Below the pieces are notes generated by a model, which was not told where the DNA came from, did not search any database, and worked only from the letters and a program-made list of their open reading frames with translations. A stretch of DNA of 64,000 bases, taken from contig NZ_RZMY01000018.1 of assembly GCF_003992615.1 (NCBI RefSeq), forward strand, positions 412,201 to 476,200. The letters run 5' to 3'. The translations under genes were made by a program, and so were the position numbers. This document shows positions 53,393 to 61,554 of this stretch, in pieces. The stretch's first letter is position 1; each line of letters starts with the position of its first letter. Source of the DNA: Flagellimonas beolgyonensis (GTDB lineage: Bacteria; Bacteroidota; Bacteroidia; Flavobacteriales; Flavobacteriaceae).

Positions 53393-54604
53393 ATGCAAAA
53401 AACAGCCCAGAAACCCAATTTTGAATTTGTGGCCCTGATGGCCGCTTTGATGTCCATTGTGGCATTGGCCATTGATGCCATTTTGCCCGCCATTTCCAAC
53501 ATTGGGGAGGCCATCCATAGCTATGATTCCACGGATAACCAATTGTTGGTAACGATGATTTTCTTGGGACTGGGTGTGGGACAACTCTTTTTTGGTCCCA
53601 TTTCGGACAGTTTTGGGCGAAAACCAGTTGTGTATTTGGGTTTTTCCATCTTTTTGGTGGCCAGTATCATCTGTTTGTTTGCACCATCCTTGGAAATTAT
53701 GGTGGTTGGACGGATATTACAGGGTATTGGACTTTCCGCGCCACGGACCATTTCCATTTCCATAATACGCGATACATACCATGGTGATTATATGGCCAAG
53801 GTCATGTCGTTTGTGACTGCATTTTTTATTTTGGTGCCTGTTGTGGCTCCTGCCATTGGCAAATTGATTTTGGACGCCGCCGGCTGGCAAGCCATCTTTT
53901 ATGTGCAAATGGTCTTTGTGTTTGTGGTGGCCCTATGGTTTTGGAAAAGACAGGAAGAAACACTTCATCCTGAATATAAAATACCCTTTACAAGGCATGT
54001 TTTTGTGGATGGCCTCAAGGAGTTTATGAAGTATAGGGAAACCATCGCTTTTACCTTGATTTCTGGGTTGGTGACTGGTGCGTTTTTGGTGTATTTGAGT
54101 TCCGCTCAGCATATTTTTGAAGATCAATATGCTTTAAAGGAAGTCTTTCCCTACATTTTTGCTGGGTTGGCCATTTCCATCGGGTTGTCCACTTTTTTGA
54201 ATGGTACCCTGGTGATGCGATTTGGCATGCGAAAATTGTCTTTGATGGCCACTATTGTATTCTGTTTGGTGGCTTTGACCTACACGCTTTTGTTCTTGAA
54301 TTCGCCCAATCCCAGTATTTATATTTTGGTCGGCTTTTTATCGATCCAATTTTTTTGTTTGGGATTCATGTGGGGTAATTTCCGTTCCATTGCAATGGAG
54401 CCCATTGGGCATATCGCGGGAATTGGTGCAGCCATCAATGGTTTTATATCAACTGTGTTGTCCATTCCCATAGCTACCTTCATTGGTGAGTTCGTGAAAA
54501 ACAGCGTATGGCCCCTGTTTGCAGGTTTGGCCATTTGCGGTATGTGTGCGTTGGCTATTTTTCTTTTGGTGCATCGACCCAAAAAGAAAATGGCTACGGC
54601 GTGA
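53393..54604 (+). CDS. Bcr/CflA-type multidrug efflux MFS transporter
   Basis: This 403-residue protein has 12 predicted helices. The DHA1-type motifs include LGLGVGQLFFGPISDSFGRKPV (loop 2-3, motif A) and GRILQGIGLSAPRTISISIIRD, with the Arg-Asp pair of the Bcr/CflA group. It should export drugs or small metabolites in exchange for protons; the substrate is unknown. Its promoter lies against the start codon and carries a perfect 12-bp inverted repeat. The stop codon abuts the stop of anmK on the other strand with no gap. Confidence 0.9.
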   Translation: MQKTAQKPNFEFVALMAALMSIVALAIDAILPAISNIGEAIHSYDSTDNQLLVTMIFLGLGVGQLFFGPISDSFGRKPVVYLGFSIFLVASIICLFAPSLEIMVVGRILQGIGLSAPRTISISIIRDTYHGDYMAKVMSFVTAFFILVPVVAPAIGKLILDAAGWQAIFYVQMVFVFVVALWFWKRQEETLHPEYKIPFTRHVFVDGLKEFMKYRETIAFTLISGLVTGAFLVYLSSAQHIFEDQYALKEVFPYIFAGLAISIGLSTFLNGTLVMRFGMRKLSLMATIVFCLVALTYTLLFLNSPNPSIYILVGFLSIQFFCLGFMWGNFRSIAMEPIGHIAGIGAAINGFISTVLSIPIATFIGEFVKNSVWPLFAGLAICGMCALAIFLLVHRPKKKMATA

Positions 54605-55687
54605 TCAATTTCCTTCTGGGAAAAATACTTCACCACTACAGGAATCTTCAATGGCTCCCGTAACCGATGATAATACATTGATTTTGCCTTTTAGGCGCAA
54701 GACTCCCATCAGGGCAAATACCAAGGCTTCTTTGTAGGCAACCAAGGTTGTATCGGGCACCACGACCGTAATGTCAGTTCCCAATTTATCTTGCAGGGTT
54801 TCCATAAAATAACCGTTCAAGGCTCCGCCACCGGTGGCCAATATCCTTGATTGGGGTTTTGTGGCATAGGTATGGGCCACGGCTGCTATCTGTTCGCAAT
54901 TATGGTGAATGAAGGTATTCAAAAGGTCCACATTCGTAGCTTTCGAGGCTTCTATCAGTGGAATAATTTTGGCAGTAAACCACTCATAGCCTGTTGATTT
55001 CGGATAAGGAAGGGCGTAGTATTTCAACCTATTTAGTTGATTGAGCAAGCCTTGGTCCAAATTGCCCGATCGGGCCAATTGGCCATCGTCATCATAGGAC
55101 AGGCCCATTTTGTGGGTGATGAAGTTTAGGGGCATATTTGCCAATCCGATATCGAAAGCAATACGTTCTCCTTCCTTTTCAAATGAGATGTTGCTTATAC
55201 CGCCCAAATTGAGGCAAAATTCGTAATCGTGGAAAAATAACCGATCTCCAATGGGAACCAAGGGGGCACCTTGTCCCTTTAGGGACACATCCTTTGTTCT
55301 AAAATCACAGACCACCTGTTTGCCACTGGTGTTGGCCAGGACTTGGCCATCACCCAGCTGAAAAGTGATGCCCTCTTTAGGGCGATGGTGAGAGGTATGG
55401 CCATGACTGGCAATGAAATCCACCTCTTCACCCAATTCTTCAATAAATACTTTAGCTTGTTCCCCCAGCCAAACCCCATAGTCCTTATGGAGTTGTGCAT
55501 GATCTTCCTCGGAGAGATAGATGGCATTTTTAAGATAGTCCCTCATCTCATCAGTGTACGAAACATCCTTGGTGTGTTTTATGGAAAAGTGCCAATGATC
55601 GTTATCTTCCCAAATATGGCAATAGGCCATGTCCAATCCGTCAAGGGAAGTGCCGGACATCAACCCTAAAACTTTATAAGTCCTCAT
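54605..55687 (-). CDS. anmK: Anhydro-N-acetylmuramic acid kinase
   Basis: AnmK opens the 1,6-anhydro ring of anhydro-MurNAc and phosphorylates it to MurNAc-6-phosphate during peptidoglycan recycling. The 360-residue sequence shows VLGLMSGTSLDGLDMAY (phosphate loop), DFIASHGHTSHH, CLNLGGISNISF, FDIGLANMPLNF and LATGGGALNGYFM. It overlaps the upstream nagZ-like gene by 4 bases. With the permease before it and murQ nearby, the pathway context is clear. Confidence 0.96.
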   Translation of the reverse strand: MRTYKVLGLMSGTSLDGLDMAYCHIWEDNDHWHFSIKHTKDVSYTDEMRDYLKNAIYLSEEDHAQLHKDYGVWLGEQAKVFIEELGEEVDFIASHGHTSHHRPKEGITFQLGDGQVLANTSGKQVVCDFRTKDVSLKGQGAPLVPIGDRLFFHDYEFCLNLGGISNISFEKEGERIAFDIGLANMPLNFITHKMGLSYDDDGQLARSGNLDQGLLNQLNRLKYYALPYPKSTGYEWFTAKIIPLIEASKATNVDLLNTFIHHNCEQIAAVAHTYATKPQSRILATGGGALNGYFMETLQDKLGTDITVVVPDTTLVAYKEALVFALMGVLRLKGKINVLSSVTGAIEDSCSGEVFFPEGN

Positions 55688-57270
55688 ACGGTAAATGTTT
55701 TTAGAGCAATGGGTAATTTTCCTTTCGCCGAAATTTGATTGTCAAAATGTTTAAACGCCGCTTCCTGAAATTCGGGGAAGTCTTGATAGACCACCACCAC
55801 ATTGGAGGATGGTTTTAGCGCAAGGAGGTCCAAAACATACGGGTTGCCAAACAAGTAGAGCAACACATTATTGTTGGCAATGATTTGTTGAATGGCCTCC
55901 AAAAGTTTTGGATCAAATCCGAAGTGATCTTTAGGTTTGACCGCAGGTGGAAAAATGCTCAAAACCACTTTCTTGTTCCGGGGTAGTTCCTTTTTTTTCA
56001 ACTCCAACTCCACGGAGGAGAGGCCTAGTTGGTTTTCCAATTGTTGGGCAAATAAGTTGGGCTTGGTATTGTTGACGGTTATATGGAGGGCATCCTCCTG
56101 CTTGCATACCAAAATGCCATCGGGATTTCCGTAGAGTTCTGTTAAGGTGTTTTCAGCAACGGAACCGTTCAACTCACTTTGTTGCTGAGGTGTAAGCGTT
56201 TTTAAGTCAGGAGTTGGGGCAAAGGCGCGTTCCTTTAGCTTCCAAATGCGTTGAAAACTAGCTTCGATGCGCTCTGGGGCTGCTGTTTTCAGAATTTGCT
56301 GTATGCCTTCTTCCACATGTTCGCTAAAGCAGAGTACATCCAAACCGGCCAAAAAAGCTTCACATTCCAATTTTCCTTTTTCGGAGTAGGCTTTGGATAC
56401 GGCATGCATGTTTAGGGCATCGGAAATAACAACACCGTTAAAACCCAACTGTTTTCTCAACAGTTCTTGGATGATGATAGGGGAAGTTGTGGAGGGGTTA
56501 TGGGCATCCAATTGTGGGAGCGATAGGTGTCCAACCATAACGGAATCCACACCATGTTTGATCAGTTTTTGAAACGGGAACAATTCATTTACCAACAAGT
56601 CATCCAATGATTTATCGATAACGGGAAGCCCTAAATGGGAATCGGTGGCCGTATCGCCATGTCCGGGAAAATGTTTGATGGAATTCAAGGTTCCGCTACT
56701 GGCCATGCCATCCACAAAGGCCTTTGCTTTTTGAAGCACCATCGATTTGTCATCTCCAAACGACCGATAACCGATTACCGGGTTTTCGGGATTGTTGTTG
56801 ATGTCCACCACCGGTGCCAAGTTCCAATGAATGCCCGCTTCCCTGCAATCGAGCCCGATGGCCCTTCCGACCTCTTGGATAAGCGCCAAGTTGTCTTGTA
56901 AGGCGCCCAAGGTGATCGCATAAGGATATTGTGGCGTGTTCTCAATGCGCATAGCGAGGCCCCATTCGGCATCTATGGCCACCAATAAGGGTATTTTTGC
57001 CACTTTTTGATACCGTTCGATTAGTCCTTTGAGCCGCTCGAGACTTTGTTCATTGTAAACGATTTTTTTCTTCCCCTCAAAATTGGTGGCGGCACTGGCC
57101 CGACTATGAAAGAAGCAAATGGAACCCACTTTGCCGGCTGAAATCAGTTGTTCCATTTTTTGGACTTCTTCCTCAGAATCGTTGATGAAAACAGCGGGCA
57201 TGAACAATTGTCCCACTTTTTCTTCCAGGGTCAAATCTGGTTCGGGAAGGGTATGCGGTTTATTGGCCAT
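55684..57270 (-). CDS. GH3 beta-N-acetylglucosaminidase, NagZ-like
   Basis: This protein of about 528 residues should hydrolyse GlcNAc from anhydro-muropeptides. The GH3 domain (about 10-350) shows VGQLFMPAVFIND, LLVAIDAEWGLAMR and the NagZ motif KHFPGHGDTATDSH at residues 199-212, where the last His is the catalytic proton donor of NagZ enzymes. A further extension of about 180 residues is absent from E. coli NagZ. There is no signal peptide, so it acts in the cytoplasm, as NagZ does. I use ATG 57270 (MANKPHTLPEPDL), 11 bases inside the permease gene. Confidence 0.9.
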   Translation of the reverse strand: MANKPHTLPEPDLTLEEKVGQLFMPAVFINDSEEEVQKMEQLISAGKVGSICFFHSRASAATNFEGKKKIVYNEQSLERLKGLIERYQKVAKIPLLVAIDAEWGLAMRIENTPQYPYAITLGALQDNLALIQEVGRAIGLDCREAGIHWNLAPVVDINNNPENPVIGYRSFGDDKSMVLQKAKAFVDGMASSGTLNSIKHFPGHGDTATDSHLGLPVIDKSLDDLLVNELFPFQKLIKHGVDSVMVGHLSLPQLDAHNPSTTSPIIIQELLRKQLGFNGVVISDALNMHAVSKAYSEKGKLECEAFLAGLDVLCFSEHVEEGIQQILKTAAPERIEASFQRIWKLKERAFAPTPDLKTLTPQQQSELNGSVAENTLTELYGNPDGILVCKQEDALHITVNNTKPNLFAQQLENQLGLSSVELELKKKELPRNKKVVLSIFPPAVKPKDHFGFDPKLLEAIQQIIANNNVLLYLFGNPYVLDLLALKPSSNVVVVYQDFPEFQEAAFKHFDNQISAKGKLPIALKTFTV

Positions 57271-58564
57271 CGGTTTCCATCGTTTTTTTGCCATAATCGG
57301 CCGGATAATTCAAATAACGAAGCACGAGAAAGGCAGGTAAGGCGGCGATGACCACCCAAATGAAAAAGCCATCATAGCCCAACCATTCTTGAATATAACC
57401 ACTCAACATGCCGGGGAGCATCATCCCCAGCGCCATAAAACCTGTTGCAATGGCGTAATGTGAAGTTTTTGATGCCCCTTCTGCCACATAGATCAAATAC
57501 ATCATAAAAGCAGCAAAGCCAAAGCCGTACCCGAACTGTTCCAACACCACGGTTCCGACCACTGCATAAATGCTAGTGGCTTGTGTTACGGCCAAAACCG
57601 CATACAGGGCATTCGGAAGATTTAATGCCAAAAGCATCGGCAGCATCCATTTTTTAAGGCCATCTCGAGAGATTACGATGCCCCCGACAATACCTCCAAG
57701 CGAAAGCATGATGACCCCGACGGTTCCATAAATGGTACCTACCGCTTCAGTGGAATACCCCAGTCCGCCAACTTCCAATTTGTCCAATAAAAAGGGGGAG
57801 GCCATTTTCACCAACTGGGATTCTCCCAATCGGTAGGTCAGGACGAACATAAGGGCCAATCCGATTTGCTTTTTGCGAAAAAAGGAGGCGAACACTTCCC
57901 AAAAACTTACCGGTTTTTCACCTTTCTGTGGTATTGCTTCTTCAAACTTGGGTGCCGCAAAAAAGTTGGCCAAAGTAAGTATGATCATCAGTACAGCAGC
58001 ACTGATCATGGTCATGGACCAGGCTTTGGTGTTATCTCCATATGTATTTTCCAAATAGCCGGCAAAAATCACCAACAATCCCTGACCCGTTATCATGGCT
58101 AAACGATAAAAGGTACTCCGCAGCCCAATAAAAAAGGATTGTTTTTTTTGGGTAAGACCAATCATATAATACCCATCCGAGGCAATGTCATTGGTAGCGG
58201 ATGCGAAAGCGGCCATCCAAAAGAAAGCCAAGGTAATGGTGAAAAAAGCATTGGAGGGCAGAAAGAGGCCAATTCCCAAAAACGCAAGGGCCACGACCAA
58301 TTGCATGGACAAGAACCATTTACGTTTGGTGCCATTGATATCCACCAAAGGGCTCCAAAGTGGTTTTAAGACCCAGGGAAGATACAGCCAACTGGTGTAC
58401 AGGCCAATTTCGGCATTACCGATTCCGAGGCGCTTGTACATGATCACCGAAACCGTTACCACGAGAATATACGGAATGCCTTGGGTGAAATAGAGAAAGG
58501 GGATCCAGAGCCAGGCGTTTTTGTCTTTTGGTGTTTTGTGGGTCAATTCCAAGGGTTCGGTCAT
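57260..58564 (-). CDS. AmpG-like MFS permease
   Basis: This 434-residue protein has 12 helices and the AmpG-type N-terminus: LYFTQGIPYILVVTVSVIMYKRLG and SWLYLPWVLKPLWSPLVD. AmpG imports GlcNAc-anhydroMurNAc muropeptides in proton symport. The match plus the gene order permease-NagZ-AnmK supports that substrate, though family members also carry other ligands. It overlaps the nagZ-like gene by 11 bases and is separated from nagB by a strong terminator, so it starts its own transcript. Confidence 0.87.
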   Translation of the reverse strand: MTEPLELTHKTPKDKNAWLWIPFLYFTQGIPYILVVTVSVIMYKRLGIGNAEIGLYTSWLYLPWVLKPLWSPLVDINGTKRKWFLSMQLVVALAFLGIGLFLPSNAFFTITLAFFWMAAFASATNDIASDGYYMIGLTQKKQSFFIGLRSTFYRLAMITGQGLLVIFAGYLENTYGDNTKAWSMTMISAAVLMIILTLANFFAAPKFEEAIPQKGEKPVSFWEVFASFFRKKQIGLALMFVLTYRLGESQLVKMASPFLLDKLEVGGLGYSTEAVGTIYGTVGVIMLSLGGIVGGIVISRDGLKKWMLPMLLALNLPNALYAVLAVTQATSIYAVVGTVVLEQFGYGFGFAAFMMYLIYVAEGASKTSHYAIATGFMALGMMLPGMLSGYIQEWLGYDGFFIWVVIAALPAFLVLRYLNYPADYGKKTMETDGQ

Positions 58565-58619
58565 AAAATCTGGTATTTCAAGGGTTGGGTTTTCAGCAAC
58601 GCCTTTTCAAAATCCAATA

Positions 58620-58656
58620 AAAAAGGTCTACTTGTGCATTAAATGTAGACCTTTTT
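58620..58656 (-). terminator. Intrinsic terminator of the nagB fusion gene
   Basis: AAAAAGGTCTAC (58620-58631) pairs perfectly with GTAGACCTTTTT (58645-58656) over 12 bp with a 13-base loop. It follows the nagB stop at 58700 and has a T tract on the minus strand. Confidence 0.9.
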
Positions 58657-58699
58657 ATAGATTGATCAAAACAACAATTAGTTCAAAATTTGTTTTTGA

Positions 58700-60610
58700 T
58701 TAGATAAAATGATAGCGAACAAAACCTTCCATTGCTTCATATTCGGCCATTCCAAGTGCGTTGTAACGGAATGCCGTTTCCTTGTTTCGTTGTTCGGCGC
58801 GTTGCCAGAACTCCCTTTCATCGTTTCCAGGGAACATGGCGCTATCCTTTTGGGATTGGTGCTTGAAGATGGCGTTTTTCTTACGGGCCATATCCTTGGG
58901 TCCAATCGGAATGGCCATTTCCATATCCGCAATGTCCCATTCTTGCCAAGCACCTCGGTATAACCATACGTAGCAGTTTCGAATCCATTCGGCCCGATCA
59001 TCCACCAAGCGTTGCAAGGCTTTAAAAATAGATTCCAAACACACGCGGTGGGTACCGTGTGGGTCAGAAAGGTCACCCGCTGCAAAGATTTGATGGGGTT
59101 TCAATTTATTGAGGAGGTCGTAGGTGATTTGAATATCCTCCTCGGAAAGTGGTTTTTTCCGAACCGCTCCGGTTTCATAAAAGGGAAGGTTCAAAAAGTG
59201 GGCATTATCTTCATTGACGCCACAGTACCTGCAGGCTGCCAAGGCTTCTCCTTTTCGAATCAGCCCTTTGAACTCTTGAATTTCGGGACTGTCCACATCG
59301 CCTGGCTTTTTATTGGCCAGGAATTTGCGCACCTCTTTGAACTTTTTCTTGAGCTCTTTGTTCTCTTGTTGAATGTCCGTGGCAAAGTCCAGGAATCGGA
59401 TTACTTCATCATCAAAAACGGCAATGTTTCCTGAAGTTTGATAGGCCACATGAACGTTATGTCCTTGGTCTACCAATCGGAGCAAGGTTCCACCCATGGA
59501 GATTACATCATCATCTGGGTGTGGACTGAAGATCAAGGATGTTTTTGGGTAGGGCTCTGCTCTTTCAGGTCGTTGGCTATCATCGGCATTGGGCTTGCCA
59601 CCGGGCCATCCGGTTATGGTTCGTTGTAGTTGGTTGAACACTTTTAGGTTGATTTGCTCCGCAGATCCAATCTCGGCGATCAAATTTCCCATCCCGTATT
59701 CGTTATAGTCCTCGTTGGTAAGCTTTAGGATGGCTTTGCCCAATTTTTCGGACAACCAGATGGTAGCAGACTTGATCAATTTGTCGTTCCAGTCGCATTC
59801 CGTTACCAACCAAGGTGTTTTCACCCGTGTCAAGGATGATGCTGCAGCGCCGTCCAACACAAAATCACAGTTTTCATGGTGCTGTAGGAAGGTGGCGGGT
59901 ACGGATTCCATGATTTTACCTTCAACGGCTTGATGGATAATGCTTGATTTACCTTCGCCCCATGCCATCAAGATGATCTTTCGTGCACTCATAATGGTGC
60001 CGACCCCCATGGTTATGGCTCTTTTGGGAACATTTTCTTCCCCAAAAAAGTCACTGGCTGCATCCAATCGGGTAACACGGTCCAAACGGATCAAACGGGT
60101 TTTACTGTTCAGTGTAGATCCAGGTTCGTTGAAACCGATGTGACCTGTACGTCCGATTCCCAATATCTGAATATCGATTCCCCCGACGTTCTTGATTTTC
60201 TCCTCATAATCCTCACAGAACTTACGTACTTGATCCATGGGCAGGCTTCCATCGGGAATGTGCACATTTTCTGGGTCAATATCGATATGGTCGAACAGGT
60301 GTTCGTTCATAAAACGTACATAACTATGGATGGAGTCTGGTTGCATGGGAAAATACTCGTCCAAGTTAAAGGTGATTACATTCTTGAAGCTCAATCGTCC
60401 TTCCTTGTGAAATTGCACCAAATACTCGTACACTTTGGTGGGAGTGGAGCCAGTGGCCAAACCAAGAACTGCTTTTTTGCCCTGTTCTTGTTTTTGTTTG
60501 ATCAAACTCGCAATCTCATTGGCAACGGACAATGAGGCTGAGTTTGAATCTTCATGGATTAGGGTGTGGATTTTTTCGAATCGTAATTCTTCCGAATAGG
60601 GTTGATACAT
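58700..60610 (-). CDS. nagB: Glucosamine-6-phosphate deaminase fused to a PIG-L/LmbE deacetylase domain
   Basis: This 636-residue protein is a fusion. Residues about 15-270 are NagB, which turns glucosamine-6-P into fructose-6-P and ammonia: LGLATGSTPTKVYEYL, FNLDEYF (Asp 84) and GIGRTGHIGFNEPGS (His 157, Glu 162). The Asp that precedes the His by two residues in E. coli is Thr 155 here. After a linker, residues about 355-620 form a PIG-L/LmbE domain with SPHPDDD (363-368) and DPHGTH (His 518, His 521), the zinc motifs of N-acetylglucosamine deacetylases. E. coli NagB is only 266 residues. The domain pairing suggests deacetylation and deamination in one protein. Confidence 0.92.
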   Translation of the reverse strand: MYQPYSEELRFEKIHTLIHEDSNSASLSVANEIASLIKQKQEQGKKAVLGLATGSTPTKVYEYLVQFHKEGRLSFKNVITFNLDEYFPMQPDSIHSYVRFMNEHLFDHIDIDPENVHIPDGSLPMDQVRKFCEDYEEKIKNVGGIDIQILGIGRTGHIGFNEPGSTLNSKTRLIRLDRVTRLDAASDFFGEENVPKRAITMGVGTIMSARKIILMAWGEGKSSIIHQAVEGKIMESVPATFLQHHENCDFVLDGAAASSLTRVKTPWLVTECDWNDKLIKSATIWLSEKLGKAILKLTNEDYNEYGMGNLIAEIGSAEQINLKVFNQLQRTITGWPGGKPNADDSQRPERAEPYPKTSLIFSPHPDDDVISMGGTLLRLVDQGHNVHVAYQTSGNIAVFDDEVIRFLDFATDIQQENKELKKKFKEVRKFLANKKPGDVDSPEIQEFKGLIRKGEALAACRYCGVNEDNAHFLNLPFYETGAVRKKPLSEEDIQITYDLLNKLKPHQIFAAGDLSDPHGTHRVCLESIFKALQRLVDDRAEWIRNCYVWLYRGAWQEWDIADMEMAIPIGPKDMARKKNAIFKHQSQKDSAMFPGNDEREFWQRAEQRNKETAFRYNALGMAEYEAMEGFVRYHFI

Positions 60611-60653
60611 AACTTTTCAATAAATAGTCAGCAAAAAACTGAAGAGTGAATTG

Positions 60654-60661
60654 CAAATGTA
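60654..60661 (-). promoter_or_regulatory. -7 box of nagB
   Basis: The minus strand reads TACATTTG, matching TAnnTTTG, 43 bases before the nagB ATG. Its -33 region falls in operator repeat A. Confidence 0.5.
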
Positions 60662-60667
60662 GGCAAA

Positions 60668-60760
60668 AAACAGCATTAACTGCATTTTAATGCAATAAAA
60701 TTAGAATAATTTGTTAAAACAGCATATTATTGCATAATAATTGCAATTTTTTGCTGTTTT
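60668..60760. promoter_or_regulatory. Repeated operator-like region between nagB and the DeoR-family gene
   Basis: Two related blocks start with AAACAGCAT and contain TGCAT and TGCAAT: block A at 60668-60700 and block B at 60717-60750, 49 bases apart. Inverted arms lie inside: TGCATT/AATGCA (60681-60694) in A and TTGCA/TGCAA (60730-60746) in B. A third AAAACAGCA copy is inverted at 60752-60760. It is the likely binding region of the adjacent DeoR-family protein. Confidence 0.6.
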
Positions 60761-60783
60761 GTGAAGTGATGAATGCAATTGGT

Positions 60784-60791
60784 TAATTTTG
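60784..60791 (+). promoter_or_regulatory. Promoter of the DeoR-family gene and murQ
   Basis: TAATTTTG matches the -7 consensus, 10 bases before the ATG. TTTG at 60758-60761 lies 22 bases upstream and may be the -33 element, overlapping the inverted operator copy. Confidence 0.6.
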
Positions 60792-60801
60792 TCGCCTGCA
60801 T

Positions 60802-61551
60802 ATGTTAAAAGAAGAAAGACATCAATATATCCTGAACGAGGTGGGCATCCACAATAAGATTCTATTGTCCGATATTGCGGATCAGCTCAAGGTTTCAGTC
60901 GATACGGTACGACGTGATATCAAGGAACTTCACGACGCCAAACAATTGAAAAAGGTACATGGTGGTGCCGTTTCGTTGGGATTCAACAATTTTAATCCTA
61001 CCGGAAAAAACATTTATTCCCTCGAAAAGAAGTCCCAGATTGCGGACAAGGCGTTACAATTGATCAAGGATGGACAGGTGATTCTATTGAGTGGGGGCAC
61101 CACCAATCTGGAATTGGCCAGAAAACTTCCGCCCAAGATGAAACTGACCTGTTTTACGCCAAGTTTGCCCATTGCCACCCAATTGTTGGGAAAAAGCAAT
61201 GTGGATATCATCTTTATTGGTGGGCATGTTTCAAAGGATTCGCAGATAACGGTAGGTGGCAGTGCCATCAACACGCTTTCCGATATAAAGGTCGACATTT
61301 GCTTTTTGGGAACCAATTCCATTCACCCCAATGAAGGTTTGACCGAGTTTGATTGGGAAATTGTGCAAATGAAAAAAGCCATGATACAAAGTGCAAGGCA
61401 AGTGGTTTCTCCATGTATTTCTGAAAAAATCGGATCTTTACAGCGCTATAAAATTTGTGATGTGGAGGAGTTGGACGTCTTGATCACGGAATTGGATCCG
61501 TGGGATGTGAAACTCGATGCATTTCGAAATAGGAACATACAATTAGTGTAG
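60802..61551 (+). CDS. DeoR/GlpR-family sugar-phosphate regulator
   Basis: This 249-residue regulator has the N-terminal DeoR helix-turn-helix (RHQYILNEVGIHNKILLSDIADQL, VSVDTVRRDIKELHDAKQLKKVHGGAV) and the C-terminal DeoRC sensor (ILLSGGTTNLELARKLP, VDICFLGTNSIHPNEGLT). Such proteins usually respond to a sugar phosphate and act as repressors. The neighbours point to an amino-sugar phosphate such as GlcNAc-6-P, GlcN-6-P or MurNAc-6-P as effector. It is divergent from the nagB fusion over an operator-like region and is followed by murQ after 3 bases. Confidence 0.9.
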   Translation: MLKEERHQYILNEVGIHNKILLSDIADQLKVSVDTVRRDIKELHDAKQLKKVHGGAVSLGFNNFNPTGKNIYSLEKKSQIADKALQLIKDGQVILLSGGTTNLELARKLPPKMKLTCFTPSLPIATQLLGKSNVDIIFIGGHVSKDSQITVGGSAINTLSDIKVDICFLGTNSIHPNEGLTEFDWEIVQMKKAMIQSARQVVSPCISEKIGSLQRYKICDVEELDVLITELDPWDVKLDAFRNRNIQLV

Positions 61552-61554
61552 GCA

